Positions 45,369 through 58,650 are shown, numbered from the stretch's first letter. The stretch is DNA of 64,000 nt from Rubinisphaera margarita (GCF_022267515.1 NZ_JAKFGB010000014.1:558001-622000), one strand, 5' to 3'. Notes: generated from the sequence alone by a model not told the origin. Numbers and translations: made by a program.

Positions 45369-46447
45369 GCTTTCATCGCGTTCTTCAAGGCCCGCCGATA
45401 GTCTTCGGGCAGTTGCTTTCCGGTCCACCAGTTGGCTTCACTGGAGTAGACCCAGACATATTCATCGGTCTGCTCCAGCGCCAGTCGAACACGTTCTTCG
45501 AACTCGGCCGGCTGGTGAAAGTTCGCAGACCAGTCTTCGCTGTTCCAGGTGAAATCGTGGATGGCGTAGTCGGTCCAGATTCCAAACGCCGGACGGAAGT
45601 GCTTCCGATAGCGATCGGAATCTGCAGCCCATCTGGCCGCCCGTTTCGTCATGATACGACGAGCCCGCTGGAACTCCTCCCTGCTTCGATACCCGTACGC
45701 ATATTCCCAGCCATCAATGAATTGCGTCCGCTCATCGCACGCTTCGAGCACGCCATCCAGAAACGGCGCGAGCAACTCGTAGTTGCCGACGCGAAACCGT
45801 TCCTCTTCCGACTCCTGGGAAGCCCGATAGGCGAACGTCAGCAGAATGGTCGCTTCCGGGAACTCCGAATTGATGGCCCGGATCCACTCGCGGCCGCGTT
45901 GCTTCACTTGACGTTTTCGCTCGTCTGGATCAGAGGGAAAGTCCTGTTCAATCTCGTCGGTGTCGAACGGCCGATATGCGTACTGTTCGGTATCGAACAG
46001 CAGCCCCACGCTGCCGGTGGCTCGGGCCAGTCGAGCGGCGACGGCAAAGTTATGACAGATGATGCTCCAGGCATCATCGTCGAACCAGTCGACCTTGCCC
46101 GGCGTCACGTTCGCCCGAACGAAGTAATCCATCGGCCGGTTGAATGTCGTCTGCTTGAAGTCCTCGATGACATGGCCGAACTCCGAGAATTCGTATTTCC
46201 GCCCGCCCCACATCTGCCACATCATCTGCTCTCCGGTCGCGGTGGTGGCACGAAAGACGAACCCGTCGAACGGCGTCTGTTCGAACTGCTCAGCCAGTCT
46301 CCGGACCGTGCGACTGTCCGGCTCCACGGCTGACCATTCAATCAACTTCTTAGGCGTCGTCTTCTCTTCAAATTGAGCAGGCAGCTCGTTCTGCAGGCCA
46401 GAATTCAGAACGATTCCTAACAGGAGAAATGGCACGAACTTTTTCAT
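45344..46447 (-). CDS. Secreted TIM-barrel-like protein (possible glycoside hydrolase)
   Basis: A 367-residue exported protein. A signal peptide ends near residue 25 (PAQ). The mature sequence has barrel-like alternation: DGFVFRATTATGEQMMWQMW, DYFVRANVTPGKVDWFDDDAW, GSVGLLFDTEQYAYRPFD, ATILLTFAYRAS, TQFIDGWEYAYGYRS, PAFGIWTDY, and EYVWVYSSEANWW near the end. Acidic residues at strand ends (FDTEQY, DGWEY, EANWW) resemble catalytic or binding positions of glycosidases, but I cannot name a family. The ATG at 46447 is preceded by AAGGA at a spacing of about eight bases. It is divergent from the gluconolactonase-like gene, 178 bases apart, and the two could share a control region. Confidence 0.55.
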   Translation of the reverse strand: MKKFVPFLLLGIVLNSGLQNELPAQFEEKTTPKKLIEWSAVEPDSRTVRRLAEQFEQTPFDGFVFRATTATGEQMMWQMWGGRKYEFSEFGHVIEDFKQTTFNRPMDYFVRANVTPGKVDWFDDDAWSIICHNFAVAARLARATGSVGLLFDTEQYAYRPFDTDEIEQDFPSDPDERKRQVKQRGREWIRAINSEFPEATILLTFAYRASQESEEERFRVGNYELLAPFLDGVLEACDERTQFIDGWEYAYGYRSREEFQRARRIMTKRAARWAADSDRYRKHFRPAFGIWTDYAIHDFTWNSEDWSANFHQPAEFEERVRLALEQTDEYVWVYSSEANWWTGKQLPEDYRRALKNAMKAKTAAAPE

Positions 46448-46625
46448 TGATGTTCCTTCTTGAGAGTCGATCACGGGCGGCTCGTCCCTGACAGCAGAGC
46501 AGGGGAGGCTCGCCATGGGAAGTCAGTTGCGTGATGTTCATCATCGTGGTATCCCTACTCATCGAGGGGTCTTGATGCGAGTCAGGGGCCCCATGCTGAT
46601 CGATACCTCTCAGAAAGCCGCCCTG

Positions 46626-47642
46626 ATGATCCGACTTCTTGCTTTACCTCTCCTCGTCCTGATGGCTTCTCCCTGCCTGGCTCAGGATACGCTGAATCTT
46701 CCGCACCTGGGGGAAGTGCTGCGGTTCGAAAAGAAGTTTGATGAGATCGTCCCAAAGGACGCCGCGATCGAAGTCGTCGCCTCCGGGTTCGACTGGACTG
46801 AAGGCCCGGTCTGGGTGCCGGGCGAACCGGGGCATCTCCTGTTCTCCGATATCCCCCGCAACTCTGTCTACCGCTGGGAAGAAGGCAAAGGGGCCACTCT
46901 TTACATGAAGCCGAGCGGTTACACCGGGGTTGCCGATTACGGTGGCGAGCCGGGCTGCAATGGGCTGATGCTGGATGCCGACGGGCGTCTGCTGTCCTGC
47001 GAACATGGCGATCGCCGTTTGTCGGTCCTTACTGAAAACGGCGGCAAGCGGACGCTCGTCGACAACTATCAGGGTAAGCGGCTCAACAGTCCCAACGACC
47101 TGATCATCCATAGCAGTGGAGACATCCTCTTCACCGATCCTCCGTACGGCTTGCCGAACCGCTGGGACGATCCCCGCCGCGAACTCGACTTCTGTGGTGT
47201 CTATCGGCTTGCTGCCGATGGCAAGCTGACGTTGCTGACCAAAGAAATGACCCGTCCCAATGGCGTCGCTCTTTCCCCGGATGAGAAGACGCTGTACGTC
47301 GCCCAGTCCGATCCCCAGGCCGCGATCTGGAAAGCATTCCCCATCAACGGCGACGGTTCTCTCGGAAAAAGTCGGCTGCTGCACGACGCCACTAAAGAAG
47401 TGAAGTCGCTCCCCGGTCTGCCGGATGGTATGGCTGTGGCTCAGGACGGAACAATCTTCGCAACTGGCCCAGGCGGCGTCTATGTCTTCACTCCGGAAGG
47501 CAAGCTGCTGGGCCGCATCAGCACGGGCGAACGAACCTCCAACTGCACCTTCGGTGGCCCGGATGGCAAGACGCTCTACATGACCGCCGACACCTACATC
47601 TGTCGCATCAAAACCAACGTCACTGGCCTGTCCCACAAGTAG
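46626..47642 (+). CDS. SMP-30/gluconolactonase-like exported protein
   Basis: A six-bladed beta-propeller lactonase-like protein of 338 residues, with a signal peptide (MIRLLALPLLVLMASPCLAQ) for export. Family motifs are visible: SGFDWTEGPVW (metal-binding Glu), GCNGLMLDADGRLLSCEHGDRR, NSPNDLIIHSSGDILFTDPPYG, RPNGVALSPDEKTLYVAQSD, LPDGMAVAQDGTIF and GGPDGKTLYMTA. Divalent-metal-dependent hydrolysis of aldonolactones such as gluconolactone is the family activity; the true substrate here is unknown. The ATG at 46626 was chosen because it starts the signal peptide; earlier in-frame ATGs add a non-hydrophobic extension. A strong shared terminator lies just downstream. Confidence 0.85.
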   Translation: MIRLLALPLLVLMASPCLAQDTLNLPHLGEVLRFEKKFDEIVPKDAAIEVVASGFDWTEGPVWVPGEPGHLLFSDIPRNSVYRWEEGKGATLYMKPSGYTGVADYGGEPGCNGLMLDADGRLLSCEHGDRRLSVLTENGGKRTLVDNYQGKRLNSPNDLIIHSSGDILFTDPPYGLPNRWDDPRRELDFCGVYRLAADGKLTLLTKEMTRPNGVALSPDEKTLYVAQSDPQAAIWKAFPINGDGSLGKSRLLHDATKEVKSLPGLPDGMAVAQDGTIFATGPGGVYVFTPEGKLLGRISTGERTSNCTFGGPDGKTLYMTADTYICRIKTNVTGLSHK

Positions 47643-47663
47643 TTCGTTGACCGATATTGATGA

Positions 47664-47692
47664 AAACGGGTGCCCTCCGTTGGCACCCGTTT
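47664..47692. terminator. Bidirectional terminator between convergent genes
   Basis: Eleven-base perfect stem AAACGGGTGCC / GGCACCCGTTT with a seven-base loop, 21 bases after the gluconolactonase-like stop and 31 bases from the AI-2E permease stop on the other strand. T-rich ends on both strands. Confidence 0.85.
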
Positions 47693-47723
47693 CTGTTGGC
47701 CGGCCGAGCCGACTCCCGGTGTT

Positions 47724-48923
47724 TCAGGTGGCGACCGGAGTAACGGTTTCTGTGGACTTCGCAGCCTGCAATTCTTTCTGAGTACGGGTCAGTTCGACCA
47801 GTTCCTCATTGAAGATGCGGATCAGAGCGTAGAGGCAACAGGCGACAACCGGAGCGATAAACACGCCCCAGAGTCCCATGACCTGCAATCCGCCCAGAAC
47901 GCTCACAAATGCGAGCAGCGGATGCAGCTTGGCGTCAGAATGAAGCACATAGGCGCGGATCACATTGTCGAGCGTTCCAACCACAGCGAATCCGTAAACA
48001 CAGAGCATCAAAGCCCAGCCCCAGGAGCCGAGGTAGAACAGATAGACGGCGCAGGGAAGCCACACCAGCCAGGTGCCGGCCAGAGGGATCAGTGCGGCGA
48101 ATGTCCCCACAATCGTGAACAGAAAGAAGTGGTTGAAGCCGAGCGCCCAGAGCGCGAGTGACGTCGCCAGTCCCTGTGCCACGGCCGCGAGGAGTGTGGC
48201 GGTCACAACGGCTCGAATGGCCTTGCCGAATTCTTCGAACAGGGTCCGCTGATGCGCCACATTTACCGGCGTCAGTTCAATCGCGTACTCAATCAGCTTG
48301 GGGCCCTCAAAGAAGAAGTAGTACAGAGCAATGATGAAGGTCAGCAGGCTCATCAGCATCCAGCCGAACTTGGCCGCCACGTCGACCGTTGTCATCGCCG
48401 TTCCGGGACTGAGCGTGGCGATCGCCAGACGCCGGATGGCGTTCTGCGTACTGACCCGCAGTTCTTCTGCCCGCTGCTGCAGCCGCTGTTCGCGAAGTTC
48501 AGCCAGTTGCTCTTCTGTCAGTTCTCCTTCATTCGGACCGACGAGTGGAAAGAGCCGCTCAAGCTGGACGACCACGGTTTCGTAGATTTCTCCGTCCTTG
48601 ACCGAAGCGATTGCCGCTCTGACGGACGAATCGCTGAAGATCCGTTCGGCGACGTCAAACATCTGCAGGGCCCCGACAGTCACGCCGACGAAAATCGGGA
48701 CGATAATCGCCATCACCAGCCCGGAAGTCGCCAGTCCGGCCGCGACGCGGGGCCGGTGTCCTGTCCGTTCCAGAAAATACCGGTAAACGGGATTGGCGAT
48801 CAGGGCGACGACGGCTGCCAGGAACAGCGGCAACAGGAAAGGAACGATTACGCGAATGAATGTCGCGCCGAGCACGACGAGCAGGAGAACAAGAATCGCT
48901 AGAGAAACGTATCGCGTCAGCAC
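47724..48923 (-). CDS. AI-2E family (PerM/TqsA-like) transporter
   Basis: A polytopic inner-membrane protein of 399 residues in the AI-2 exporter superfamily, whose members have been linked to autoinducer-2 export, ion antiport or small-molecule efflux. Seen: N-terminal helices (RYVSLAILVLLLVVLGATF, VPFLLPLFLAAVVALIANP); a soluble stretch at about 115-180; then the conserved C-terminal core with FGWMLMSLLTFIIALYYFFFEG, ALIPLAGTWLVWLPCAVYLF, GTLDNVIRAYVLHSDAKLHP and LLAFVSVLGGLQVMGLWGVF. The proposed start is GTG at 48923 because AGAGG precedes it at good spacing and the first helix follows; a longer frame to 49013 adds an unlikely leader. Its substrate cannot be inferred here. Confidence 0.88.
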   Translation of the reverse strand: MLTRYVSLAILVLLLVVLGATFIRVIVPFLLPLFLAAVVALIANPVYRYFLERTGHRPRVAAGLATSGLVMAIIVPIFVGVTVGALQMFDVAERIFSDSSVRAAIASVKDGEIYETVVVQLERLFPLVGPNEGELTEEQLAELREQRLQQRAEELRVSTQNAIRRLAIATLSPGTAMTTVDVAAKFGWMLMSLLTFIIALYYFFFEGPKLIEYAIELTPVNVAHQRTLFEEFGKAIRAVVTATLLAAVAQGLATSLALWALGFNHFFLFTIVGTFAALIPLAGTWLVWLPCAVYLFYLGSWGWALMLCVYGFAVVGTLDNVIRAYVLHSDAKLHPLLAFVSVLGGLQVMGLWGVFIAPVVACCLYALIRIFNEELVELTRTQKELQAAKSTETVTPVAT

Positions 48924-49501
48924 GTTTGCCTCTTTTCTGTTTTCAGTGTCGATTGCGAGCGCAGGAGGGAAATGACTTCCGTCAGACCCTGACCACGAAC
49001 GTGGTAGGACCACAATAGCCGATCGCCGTCAGTTCGCCTACATTGTGTGCAGAACTGTGCACCCCTTCGGCAGAATCTCCGAGAGTCCTCTGCCCCACGT
49101 GTCTCGGTAGAAATACGGATCACGGAATTCTGATAGGTTTTGTAGCCGATCATCGTTTGCGCTGAGATGTTACGTTCAGAGACGCAACATTCTTAGACGC
49201 TTTTCTATCGGCGAAACGGGGGTGTCATCAATGATTGCCGCCGGCGGGACCACATCGGGTCGCTTTTTCACGACAAGGGCTCGAATTCTCATATTGACGA
49301 ACTCTGATGGGATGCTAATCTGTGACGAGATTTCACCGTCAGGGATGTCGTCTCCTCCATCGTGATCTTACCGCTTTGAGACTGAACAACGGACTGTCGC
49401 GAAGGCTGTGCATCTGACAAAACAGATGCCTCTTGAGGTCAGAAGGTACAGGATTTGCCTTTCATTCTGATCGACTGCCGCTCAATCGACGAAAGATAGC
49501 A
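48924..49501. other. Divergent region between the AI-2E permease and the ACT-domain gene
   Basis: About 580 bases with no supported gene. The codon-sized frames present are short and Arg-rich. It should contain two promoters. I see no tRNA, riboswitch consensus or repeat. Confidence 0.4.
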
Positions 49502-50098
49502 ATGCCCAACACCTACTTTATTACGCTGGCGTCGCAGAACCATTGCGGCGTCCTTCCGGCCGTGACCACGGCGCTGGGAGAACTTGGCGGAAATATGCAG
49601 CATGCCTCCCAGTCGATCGTGAACGGTCTGTTCACAATGACCATTGCCGCCCGCTTTCCGGAACATCGAACGCGGGAGGTGATCCGTGATCATCTTCTTC
49701 AGGCCGGCCGTTACTATGACATGAAGGTCATGATCCGTGAGATTGCCAGTGAGGATTTCGAAGAAACGGTGATTGGTCAGTCGTACTTCCTCACTGTGTC
49801 GGGCCGCGATGCTCCCGGCGTTGTGCGGGTCATCAGCAGCATGCTGGCCGAGCAGATGATCTCGATCGAATCGCTCTCGGCGGTTCCCGATTCTCCGGAA
49901 ACGTTCTCAATGGTCATGAACGTCACTTTGCCTCCGAATGTCGATTTCGACGACCTGGTCACAGAGCTCGAGACATTTGGCTCATTGAACGGTCTCGCGA
50001 TTTCGCTGACGGAAGAGGAAGAGTTCTATCGCAGCGGAGCAGAAGCAAATCCGGCCCTGCGAAATTACGCACGAAATCTTCCCGACCCATTGCGTTAG
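49502..50098 (+). CDS. GcvR-like protein with two ACT domains
   Basis: A 198-residue cytoplasmic protein composed of two ACT-type ligand-binding domains: residues about 4-85 (TYFITLASQNHCGVLPAVTTALGELGGNMQHASQSIVNGLFTMTIAARF) and about 92-170 (YFLTVSGRDAPGVVRVISSMLAEQMISIESLSAVP). This is the layout of GcvR, the regulator of the glycine cleavage system, and of formyltetrahydrofolate-related ACT proteins. The bound amino acid is unknown. No gcv gene is nearby, so the target is open. The ATG at 49502 was chosen because it begins directly at the first ACT strand. Confidence 0.8.
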   Translation: MPNTYFITLASQNHCGVLPAVTTALGELGGNMQHASQSIVNGLFTMTIAARFPEHRTREVIRDHLLQAGRYYDMKVMIREIASEDFEETVIGQSYFLTVSGRDAPGVVRVISSMLAEQMISIESLSAVPDSPETFSMVMNVTLPPNVDFDDLVTELETFGSLNGLAISLTEEEEFYRSGAEANPALRNYARNLPDPLR

Positions 50099-50177
50099 AG
50101 CAAATTCATAATTCGACTGCAGGCGTTTGCAGGAGCAAACTCAGCATAGCAGGGGATTGTGCGACTGCAGCAGAAGT

Positions 50178-51008
50178 ATGAAAACGCTTTCGAGCCGCGT
50201 TCTCAGCGTTATTATCGTTCCGCCCGCTCCACTACGGAGTCGCCTCTTGTTGGTCTCTTCGAACCTGAGACGATTTGTCGAACGAGCGGGGTCACGCGTC
50301 GCTGACTTTGCCTTCCCGCCGGAATGCGTGCTTTGTCGCTGCGATCTCCCGCCTTCACCGATCGCGGAACGAGTGTGCGGAAGCTGCCAGGAGGAGTGGC
50401 CTGCGGCGATCGAGTATCCGTGTCAGCGATGTGGAGCTGAGTCTGGCCCGTACGCTTCGACCGCGGACGGCTGCCCGCATTGCCAGAATTTGCCGGCGAG
50501 CTGCAAAAAGATCATCGCGTACGGAATGTACGAGAACAAACTGCGTGAACTCTGCACGCAGTGCAAGCTGCCCCACTTCCAGCCAACCGCTCAGTTCCTC
50601 GCCCGCTGTCTCTGGAATCAGCACGAGAGCGTATTACGAACGCTCGGCTGTGAGGTGGTGGTCCCTGTTCCGATGCACTGGAGCAGTCGATTCCGTCGGA
50701 AGACGCATCCCAACGAAACGGTGGCCAGATTTCTCGCGGCACGTTTGCAGATCCCGTGCAGCACGACCGCCGTGCGACAGATCCGACGAATCGAGCGACA
50801 ACATTTGCTTAGCCCGAGCCGTCGACGCAAGAACGTGCAGGGAGCGTTTGCCTGCAGAACGTCGCGAACGCTTCAGGGGAGGAAGGTTCTCCTGGTCGAC
50901 GACATTCTGACGACCGGAGCGACCGCGCACGCCTGCGCGCAGGCTTTGAAGCCGCTTCAGTGCGAAATTGCCGGCGTGGCGGTGCTGGCTCGAGCCGTTG
51001 GAAGGTGA
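50178..51008 (+). CDS. ComF family phosphoribosyltransferase-like protein
   Basis: Double-stranded zinc-finger plus PRTase-fold protein of the ComF/GntX family, linked in other bacteria to DNA uptake, although its exact activity is unclear. The 276 residues contain four CxxC pairs near the N-terminus (CVLCRCDL, CGSCQEEW, CQRCGAES, CPHCQNLP), expected to bind zinc, then VVVPVPMHWSSRFRRKTHPNE and the PRPP-binding loop VLLVDDILTTGATAHAC near the C-terminus. The N-terminal 45 residues are longer than usual; ATG 50178 is the nearest start. No com uptake genes are adjacent. The preceding ACT gene ends 79 bases upstream, so cotranscription is possible. Confidence 0.85.
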   Translation: MKTLSSRVLSVIIVPPAPLRSRLLLVSSNLRRFVERAGSRVADFAFPPECVLCRCDLPPSPIAERVCGSCQEEWPAAIEYPCQRCGAESGPYASTADGCPHCQNLPASCKKIIAYGMYENKLRELCTQCKLPHFQPTAQFLARCLWNQHESVLRTLGCEVVVPVPMHWSSRFRRKTHPNETVARFLAARLQIPCSTTAVRQIRRIERQHLLSPSRRRKNVQGAFACRTSRTLQGRKVLLVDDILTTGATAHACAQALKPLQCEIAGVAVLARAVGR

Positions 51009-51378
51009 TGCCGCTTCGCCTCGCAGCGCTCGCTTAACGCCCGATGACTTCAGGCGAATCGGGAATGGTGCGAAAAAAAGCCCCGATTCTGCTGCGCAAC
51101 TTAACCAGATTCGCAGTGGTAGGGACTAGGTAAACTTTGAGTCGTCCGAACCGGGCTTTCAAGCGGTTCGCACGTCTGTGCCGATTCTGGCTATCAGGAT
51201 ATGGAGGTGCGCGTGTAATCCCTTTTCCGGGATTGATGAAAGCACGTGCTGCGCTCGATCTGCGTCTTCAACCGGTTTTCTGTCCAGCGAACCGGCCAGC
51301 CAGCCGCAGCGAACCATGCGTTCGATCGAAAAGCTGCCTCTCAATACCGGCGACACGCACCTGAGACAGAATTGACGC
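51009..51378. other. Gap between comF and the HtrA-like protease gene
   Basis: About 370 bases. A run of seven A (51070-51076) lies between AATCGGG and CCCCGATT, which could form a long loop stem but not a standard terminator. Nothing else is supported; it probably contains the protease promoter. Confidence 0.35.
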
Positions 51379-52770
51379 ATGAAGAATCTAATATTCGCAA
51401 CTGGATTGGCAGTCGGTCTCCTCTGTCAATTGCTGTCTCCCATTCCGAGTCACGCATCGTCGTTGCGGGAAACACCGCTCGTCAAAGCGGTGAAGCGCGC
51501 CCAGACAGCGGTTGTGAATATTCACACCGAAAAGTCGTCGGATGAATCGAATTCGATTTTCGGCACGACCAGTCGCGGCAAGATCAACGGCATGGGCACC
51601 GGCATCGTCCTCGATGAGCGGGGCTACGTCGTCACCAACAATCATGTCATTGCCGGCGTCGACTCGCTCGAAGTTTCGCTGTGTGATTCCAGTCGTTACT
51701 CGGCTCATGTGGTCGCGTTCGATCGCGCTCACGATCTGGCCATCATCAAGATCGACGGCAATCCCAAGCTGGATGTCATGACGATCGGAACGTCCTCGGA
51801 CCTGATGGTCGGAGAAACCGTGATCGCTGTCGGCAACGCGTTCGGTTATGTCCACACCGTCACCTCGGGGATCATCAGCTCGCTCTCGCGGGACGTCGAA
51901 GTCAACGAAGAGCAGCAGTACCGGAACCTGATTCAGACCGATGCCAGTATCAACCCGGGTAACTCCGGCGGACCTCTGTTGAATCTCGACGGGGAAGTGA
52001 TCGGAATCAACGTCGCCATCCGAGCCGGCGCTCAGCGAATTGGCTTCGCCATTCCCATCGACGATGCCCGTGAGCAGATCGCCCGGTTGATGAGCGTGGA
52101 GACGCTCGAACAGAAGTACCACGGCCTGCTCACCCGCGATGTGAAGACGCCGGACAGTCTGCAGCTGATTGTCGACAACGTGAAGAGCGGCAGCCCCAGT
52201 GAATCAGCCGGTTTTCAGAACGGCGATGTCATCGTCCGCATCGGTCAGAATCAGATTGAAGACCGCGTCGACCTGGAACGTTCGCTGCTCGGTTTGCGAA
52301 CGACAGACAACATTCCGATCCTCATTCGTCGCGGCTCCGATGAGCAGGAACTGATGCTGACCCTGTCTCGCCTTTCGGCCCGTCAGTTCGCCAGCGGCGT
52401 CGAAACGCCCTCCAGTTCCGCCGCTCAACCGGTCGCCTTCAACGGCTCCGACTGCTGGGATGTTCTGGGAATGCAGCTCGAGGAAATGACCGGCAATTCG
52501 AAGAAGCGTCTGTCGCCTCGATATCGCGGCGGCATGCAGGTTGTCAGTGTGCGTCCGGGGTCCCCAGCCGCGGCCAACGGGATCCGACAGGGAGATGTCC
52601 TGGTCGGTCTCCATGTCTGGGAAACGGTCAACACCGAGAACATCGATTACGTTCTCGATCACCCGCAGTTGAAGACCTTCAACCCGCTCAAATTCTTCAT
52701 CCTGCGAAATGGCGAAACGCTCTACGGCCATTTGAACCTGACCGGAACGCAGGCAACCGCCAGTCGGTGA
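51379..52770 (+). CDS. HtrA/DegP-like secreted serine protease with two PDZ domains
   Basis: Trypsin-like periplasmic protease/chaperone of 463 residues. Signal peptide ends near residue 27 (SHASS). Catalytic triad: His89 in TNNHVIAG, Asp119 in AHDLAIIKI, Ser196 in NPGNSGGPL. The protease domain is followed by a first PDZ domain (about 270-335, LQLIVDNVKSGSPSESAGFQNGDVIV) and a second (about 375-450, GMQVVSVRPGSPAAANGIRQGDVLVGL), the DegP arrangement. Length is close to E. coli DegP (474). It probably handles misfolded envelope proteins, which fits the many exported proteins here. It is followed by a partly symmetrical, weak terminator-like hairpin (52803-52821). Confidence 0.92.
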   Translation: MKNLIFATGLAVGLLCQLLSPIPSHASSLRETPLVKAVKRAQTAVVNIHTEKSSDESNSIFGTTSRGKINGMGTGIVLDERGYVVTNNHVIAGVDSLEVSLCDSSRYSAHVVAFDRAHDLAIIKIDGNPKLDVMTIGTSSDLMVGETVIAVGNAFGYVHTVTSGIISSLSRDVEVNEEQQYRNLIQTDASINPGNSGGPLLNLDGEVIGINVAIRAGAQRIGFAIPIDDAREQIARLMSVETLEQKYHGLLTRDVKTPDSLQLIVDNVKSGSPSESAGFQNGDVIVRIGQNQIEDRVDLERSLLGLRTTDNIPILIRRGSDEQELMLTLSRLSARQFASGVETPSSSAAQPVAFNGSDCWDVLGMQLEEMTGNSKKRLSPRYRGGMQVVSVRPGSPAAANGIRQGDVLVGLHVWETVNTENIDYVLDHPQLKTFNPLKFFILRNGETLYGHLNLTGTQATASR

Positions 52771-52973
52771 TGGAGTCAGACGCTGGGCTCCAGGCGTTAG
52801 GCGCTCGGGCACGCTCCGAGCTTGCATTTTGTGCTTTCCAGCGTCGAGAAAAATCGTTCGCGACGAATGCCTGAGGACTGGCGCCTCGCTGCTTGATTCT
52901 CTACAATTGGGGAAGTCGGGGAGACATGCTCTCCCCTGCCCGACACTCCCCTTGAATCACGAACGAGCAGCTC

Positions 52974-53942
52974 ATGTCACGTCCTAAGGTTTTCGTCACG
53001 CGCAAGTTCCCGGCCGTCGGGCTGGAGCGGATCTCTTCGAGCTTTGATGCCGATATCTGGGAAGGCGAACTGCCTCCGTCCCGCGAGGAACTGCTGAAGC
53101 GAATCCAGGGCTGTTCCGGCGTGCTGACGATGCTGTCGGAGAAAGTCGATGACGAGTTCTTCGACGCCGCCGGCGATCAGCTCAAAGTCGTCAGTCAGTA
53201 CGCGGTCGGATACAACAATATCGATGTTGAGAGCGCGAAACGACGGGGCATCGCGGTGGGCAACACGCCCGGAGCTCTCACCAACGCCACGGCCGATCTC
53301 GCATTCGCCCTGCTGATCGCGGCCGCCCGCCGGATCACCGAAGCTCACGACTATATTCACGACGGAAAATGGAAAGCTTGGGAGCCGCTGGGGCACATTG
53401 GTTGGGACCTGGAAGGGCAGACCGTCGGCATCGTCGGAATGGGCCGCATTGGCCAGACCTTCGCGAAACGGTGCCACGGTGGCTGGGGCATGAACGTTCT
53501 CTATACCGCTCGCAGTCCGAAACCTGACGCGGAACAGGAACTTGCGGCGAAACGAGTTTCTTTCGAGGAGCTGCTCGAACAGTCCGACTTCGTTTCGGTT
53601 CACTGTGATCTGAACGAAGAAACGAAGGGAATGTTCGATGCCGCCGCCTTCAAGCGGATGAAATCGGATGCAATCTTCATCAACACCGCCCGCGGCAGCA
53701 TCCACGTGCAGCCCGACCTGATTGATGCGTTAAAATCGGGACAAATTGGCGCAGCTGGTCTGGATGTGACCGATCCTGAGCCTCCTTCCGTCGATGATGA
53801 GATTCTACATCTGCCGAACTGCGTCGTTGCTCCCCACATCGGCAGTGCGACGCGATCGACGCGGGACGCGATGGCCAATATCGCTGTCGATAACCTGGAG
53901 GCGGGCATCGCCGGCAAGCCGCTGCGGTGTTCGGTCACTTAA
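52974..53942 (+). CDS. D-2-hydroxyacid dehydrogenase (glyoxylate/hydroxypyruvate reductase type)
   Basis: NAD(P)H-dependent reductase of 2-keto acids, 322 residues. The Rossmann motif is VGIVGMGRIGQTFAKR at 151-166. Active-site residues typical of the family are Arg240 (NTARGS), Glu269 (DPEPP) and His288 (APHIGS), the Arg/Glu/His set. The overall match is closest to D-glycerate dehydrogenase/glyoxylate reductase (GyaR/GhrB) rather than PGDH, since no C-terminal ACT domain is present. The likely role is reduction of glyoxylate or hydroxypyruvate. The inositol monophosphatase gene follows after 140 bases on the same strand. No ribosome binding site is visible upstream. Confidence 0.88.
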   Translation: MSRPKVFVTRKFPAVGLERISSSFDADIWEGELPPSREELLKRIQGCSGVLTMLSEKVDDEFFDAAGDQLKVVSQYAVGYNNIDVESAKRRGIAVGNTPGALTNATADLAFALLIAAARRITEAHDYIHDGKWKAWEPLGHIGWDLEGQTVGIVGMGRIGQTFAKRCHGGWGMNVLYTARSPKPDAEQELAAKRVSFEELLEQSDFVSVHCDLNEETKGMFDAAAFKRMKSDAIFINTARGSIHVQPDLIDALKSGQIGAAGLDVTDPEPPSVDDEILHLPNCVVAPHIGSATRSTRDAMANIAVDNLEAGIAGKPLRCSVT

Positions 53943-54082
53943 GCCCTCGCGCGATATCGACTACAATCCGGTCCGCCTCGAATCGACGGCAGCATGCCTG
54001 GGGGCGTTCCGGGTGGTCGTCAGCACGTGGGTGCTCACCGCAGACCGTTTTTCGAGCTGAATAATCAGGGAAAGAGTGAATC

Positions 54083-54874
54083 ATGGCCGACACGGAACGT
54101 TGGCAACCGATGGTCGAACGGGCCAGCCTGGCTGCCCGAAAGGCTGGCGAGATTCTGCAGGACTGGCGGGAACGTTTTACCGTTTCCGAGAAGAGTCGTT
54201 CCAATCTCGTGACTGAAGCCGATTTCGCCGCGGAGAAGGCGATCCACGAAACGCTGAGCGAAGCCTTTCCCGACCATGGATATCTCGGCGAAGAAGGCCT
54301 GAGCGAAAACGCGTCGACCGCGGATTACGTCTGGATCATCGATCCGCTCGATGGCACCGGGAATTACGTCCACGGATTTCCCTACTACTGCGTTTCGATC
54401 GGTCTGCAATATCAGGGGCGGATGGTCGTGGGGGTCATCTACGATCCGACACGGGACGAGCTTTTCACCGCGGCTGAAGGCTGCGGTGCGTGGAAGAACG
54501 GAAAACGCCTGCAGGTCAGTGGAACGACTCAGCTCTCGCAGGCGATGTGCGTGGCGAGTCTGCCGGTCGCCGGCGATCCGAATCATCCGGCTCTCGCGAG
54601 ATTTATCCGGGCTTTGCCCCACGCCCAGACCATTCAGCGACTTGGGTCCGCGGAAATGAATCTGGCCTACCTCGCCGCTGGTCACCTGGACGCATTCTGG
54701 TCCTCGACGCTGAAGCCGTGGGACATGGCGGCTGGTATCGTCCTCGTGCAGGAAGCCGGGGGAACTCTGAGCAATCTGACCGGCGGGCCAATCGACATCC
54801 ATGCCTGCGAAATTCTCGCCTGTTCGTCCAGCACACTGCAGACGGAGCTCGTACCAATATTAAAGCAGGACTGA
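54083..54874 (+). CDS. Inositol monophosphatase family protein
   Basis: Mg2+-dependent, lithium-sensitive phosphatase fold, 263 residues. Motifs: metal-binding Glu70 in LGEEGLSE; the DPLDGTGN signature at 87-94 (Asp87, Asp90, Thr92); and Asp214 in KPWDMAAG with its following helix. Family substrates include inositol-1-phosphate, fructose-1,6-bisphosphate, 3'-phosphoadenosine-5'-phosphate and histidinol phosphate; here the substrate is not resolved. The start at 54083 matches the family's N-terminal helix. It precedes the two very large genes by about 300 bases, with no clear functional link. Confidence 0.9.
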   Translation: MADTERWQPMVERASLAARKAGEILQDWRERFTVSEKSRSNLVTEADFAAEKAIHETLSEAFPDHGYLGEEGLSENASTADYVWIIDPLDGTGNYVHGFPYYCVSIGLQYQGRMVVGVIYDPTRDELFTAAEGCGAWKNGKRLQVSGTTQLSQAMCVASLPVAGDPNHPALARFIRALPHAQTIQRLGSAEMNLAYLAAGHLDAFWSSTLKPWDMAAGIVLVQEAGGTLSNLTGGPIDIHACEILACSSSTLQTELVPILKQD

Positions 54875-55179
54875 ACGATGTAGCCGTTCTGTCTGCGTGA
54901 GATGCTGCGTTTGAGACGAAAAGGTGTTCCAACGCGCTCAGACAGTCGACCGATTCGCTCGAATTGCGGATCAAATCTCGGCCAGTTCCTCAGTTTTTCT
55001 GGCGGATTGCCTGTTCAGGATAAATTCTTAAACCATCCCGATCCCGCTTACCTTCCTGCTTCAGGGTGGGCTAAAATAACAGAGTGGTGGGGCCACTACT
55101 TCGAATCGTTCAATTCTTTCATGGATCACCCGGCTTTCATCGCCGCAAACTGATCTCTCCGACCGATTCCCGCGGATCA
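54875..55179. other. Upstream region of the large secreted protein pair
   Basis: About 305 bases with no convincing small gene. The start of the next gene is taken at 55180; a longer frame runs from 55084 but its first 32 residues are not signal-like. No terminator after the phosphatase gene is evident. Confidence 0.35.
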
Positions 55180-58650
<3,471 letters not shown>
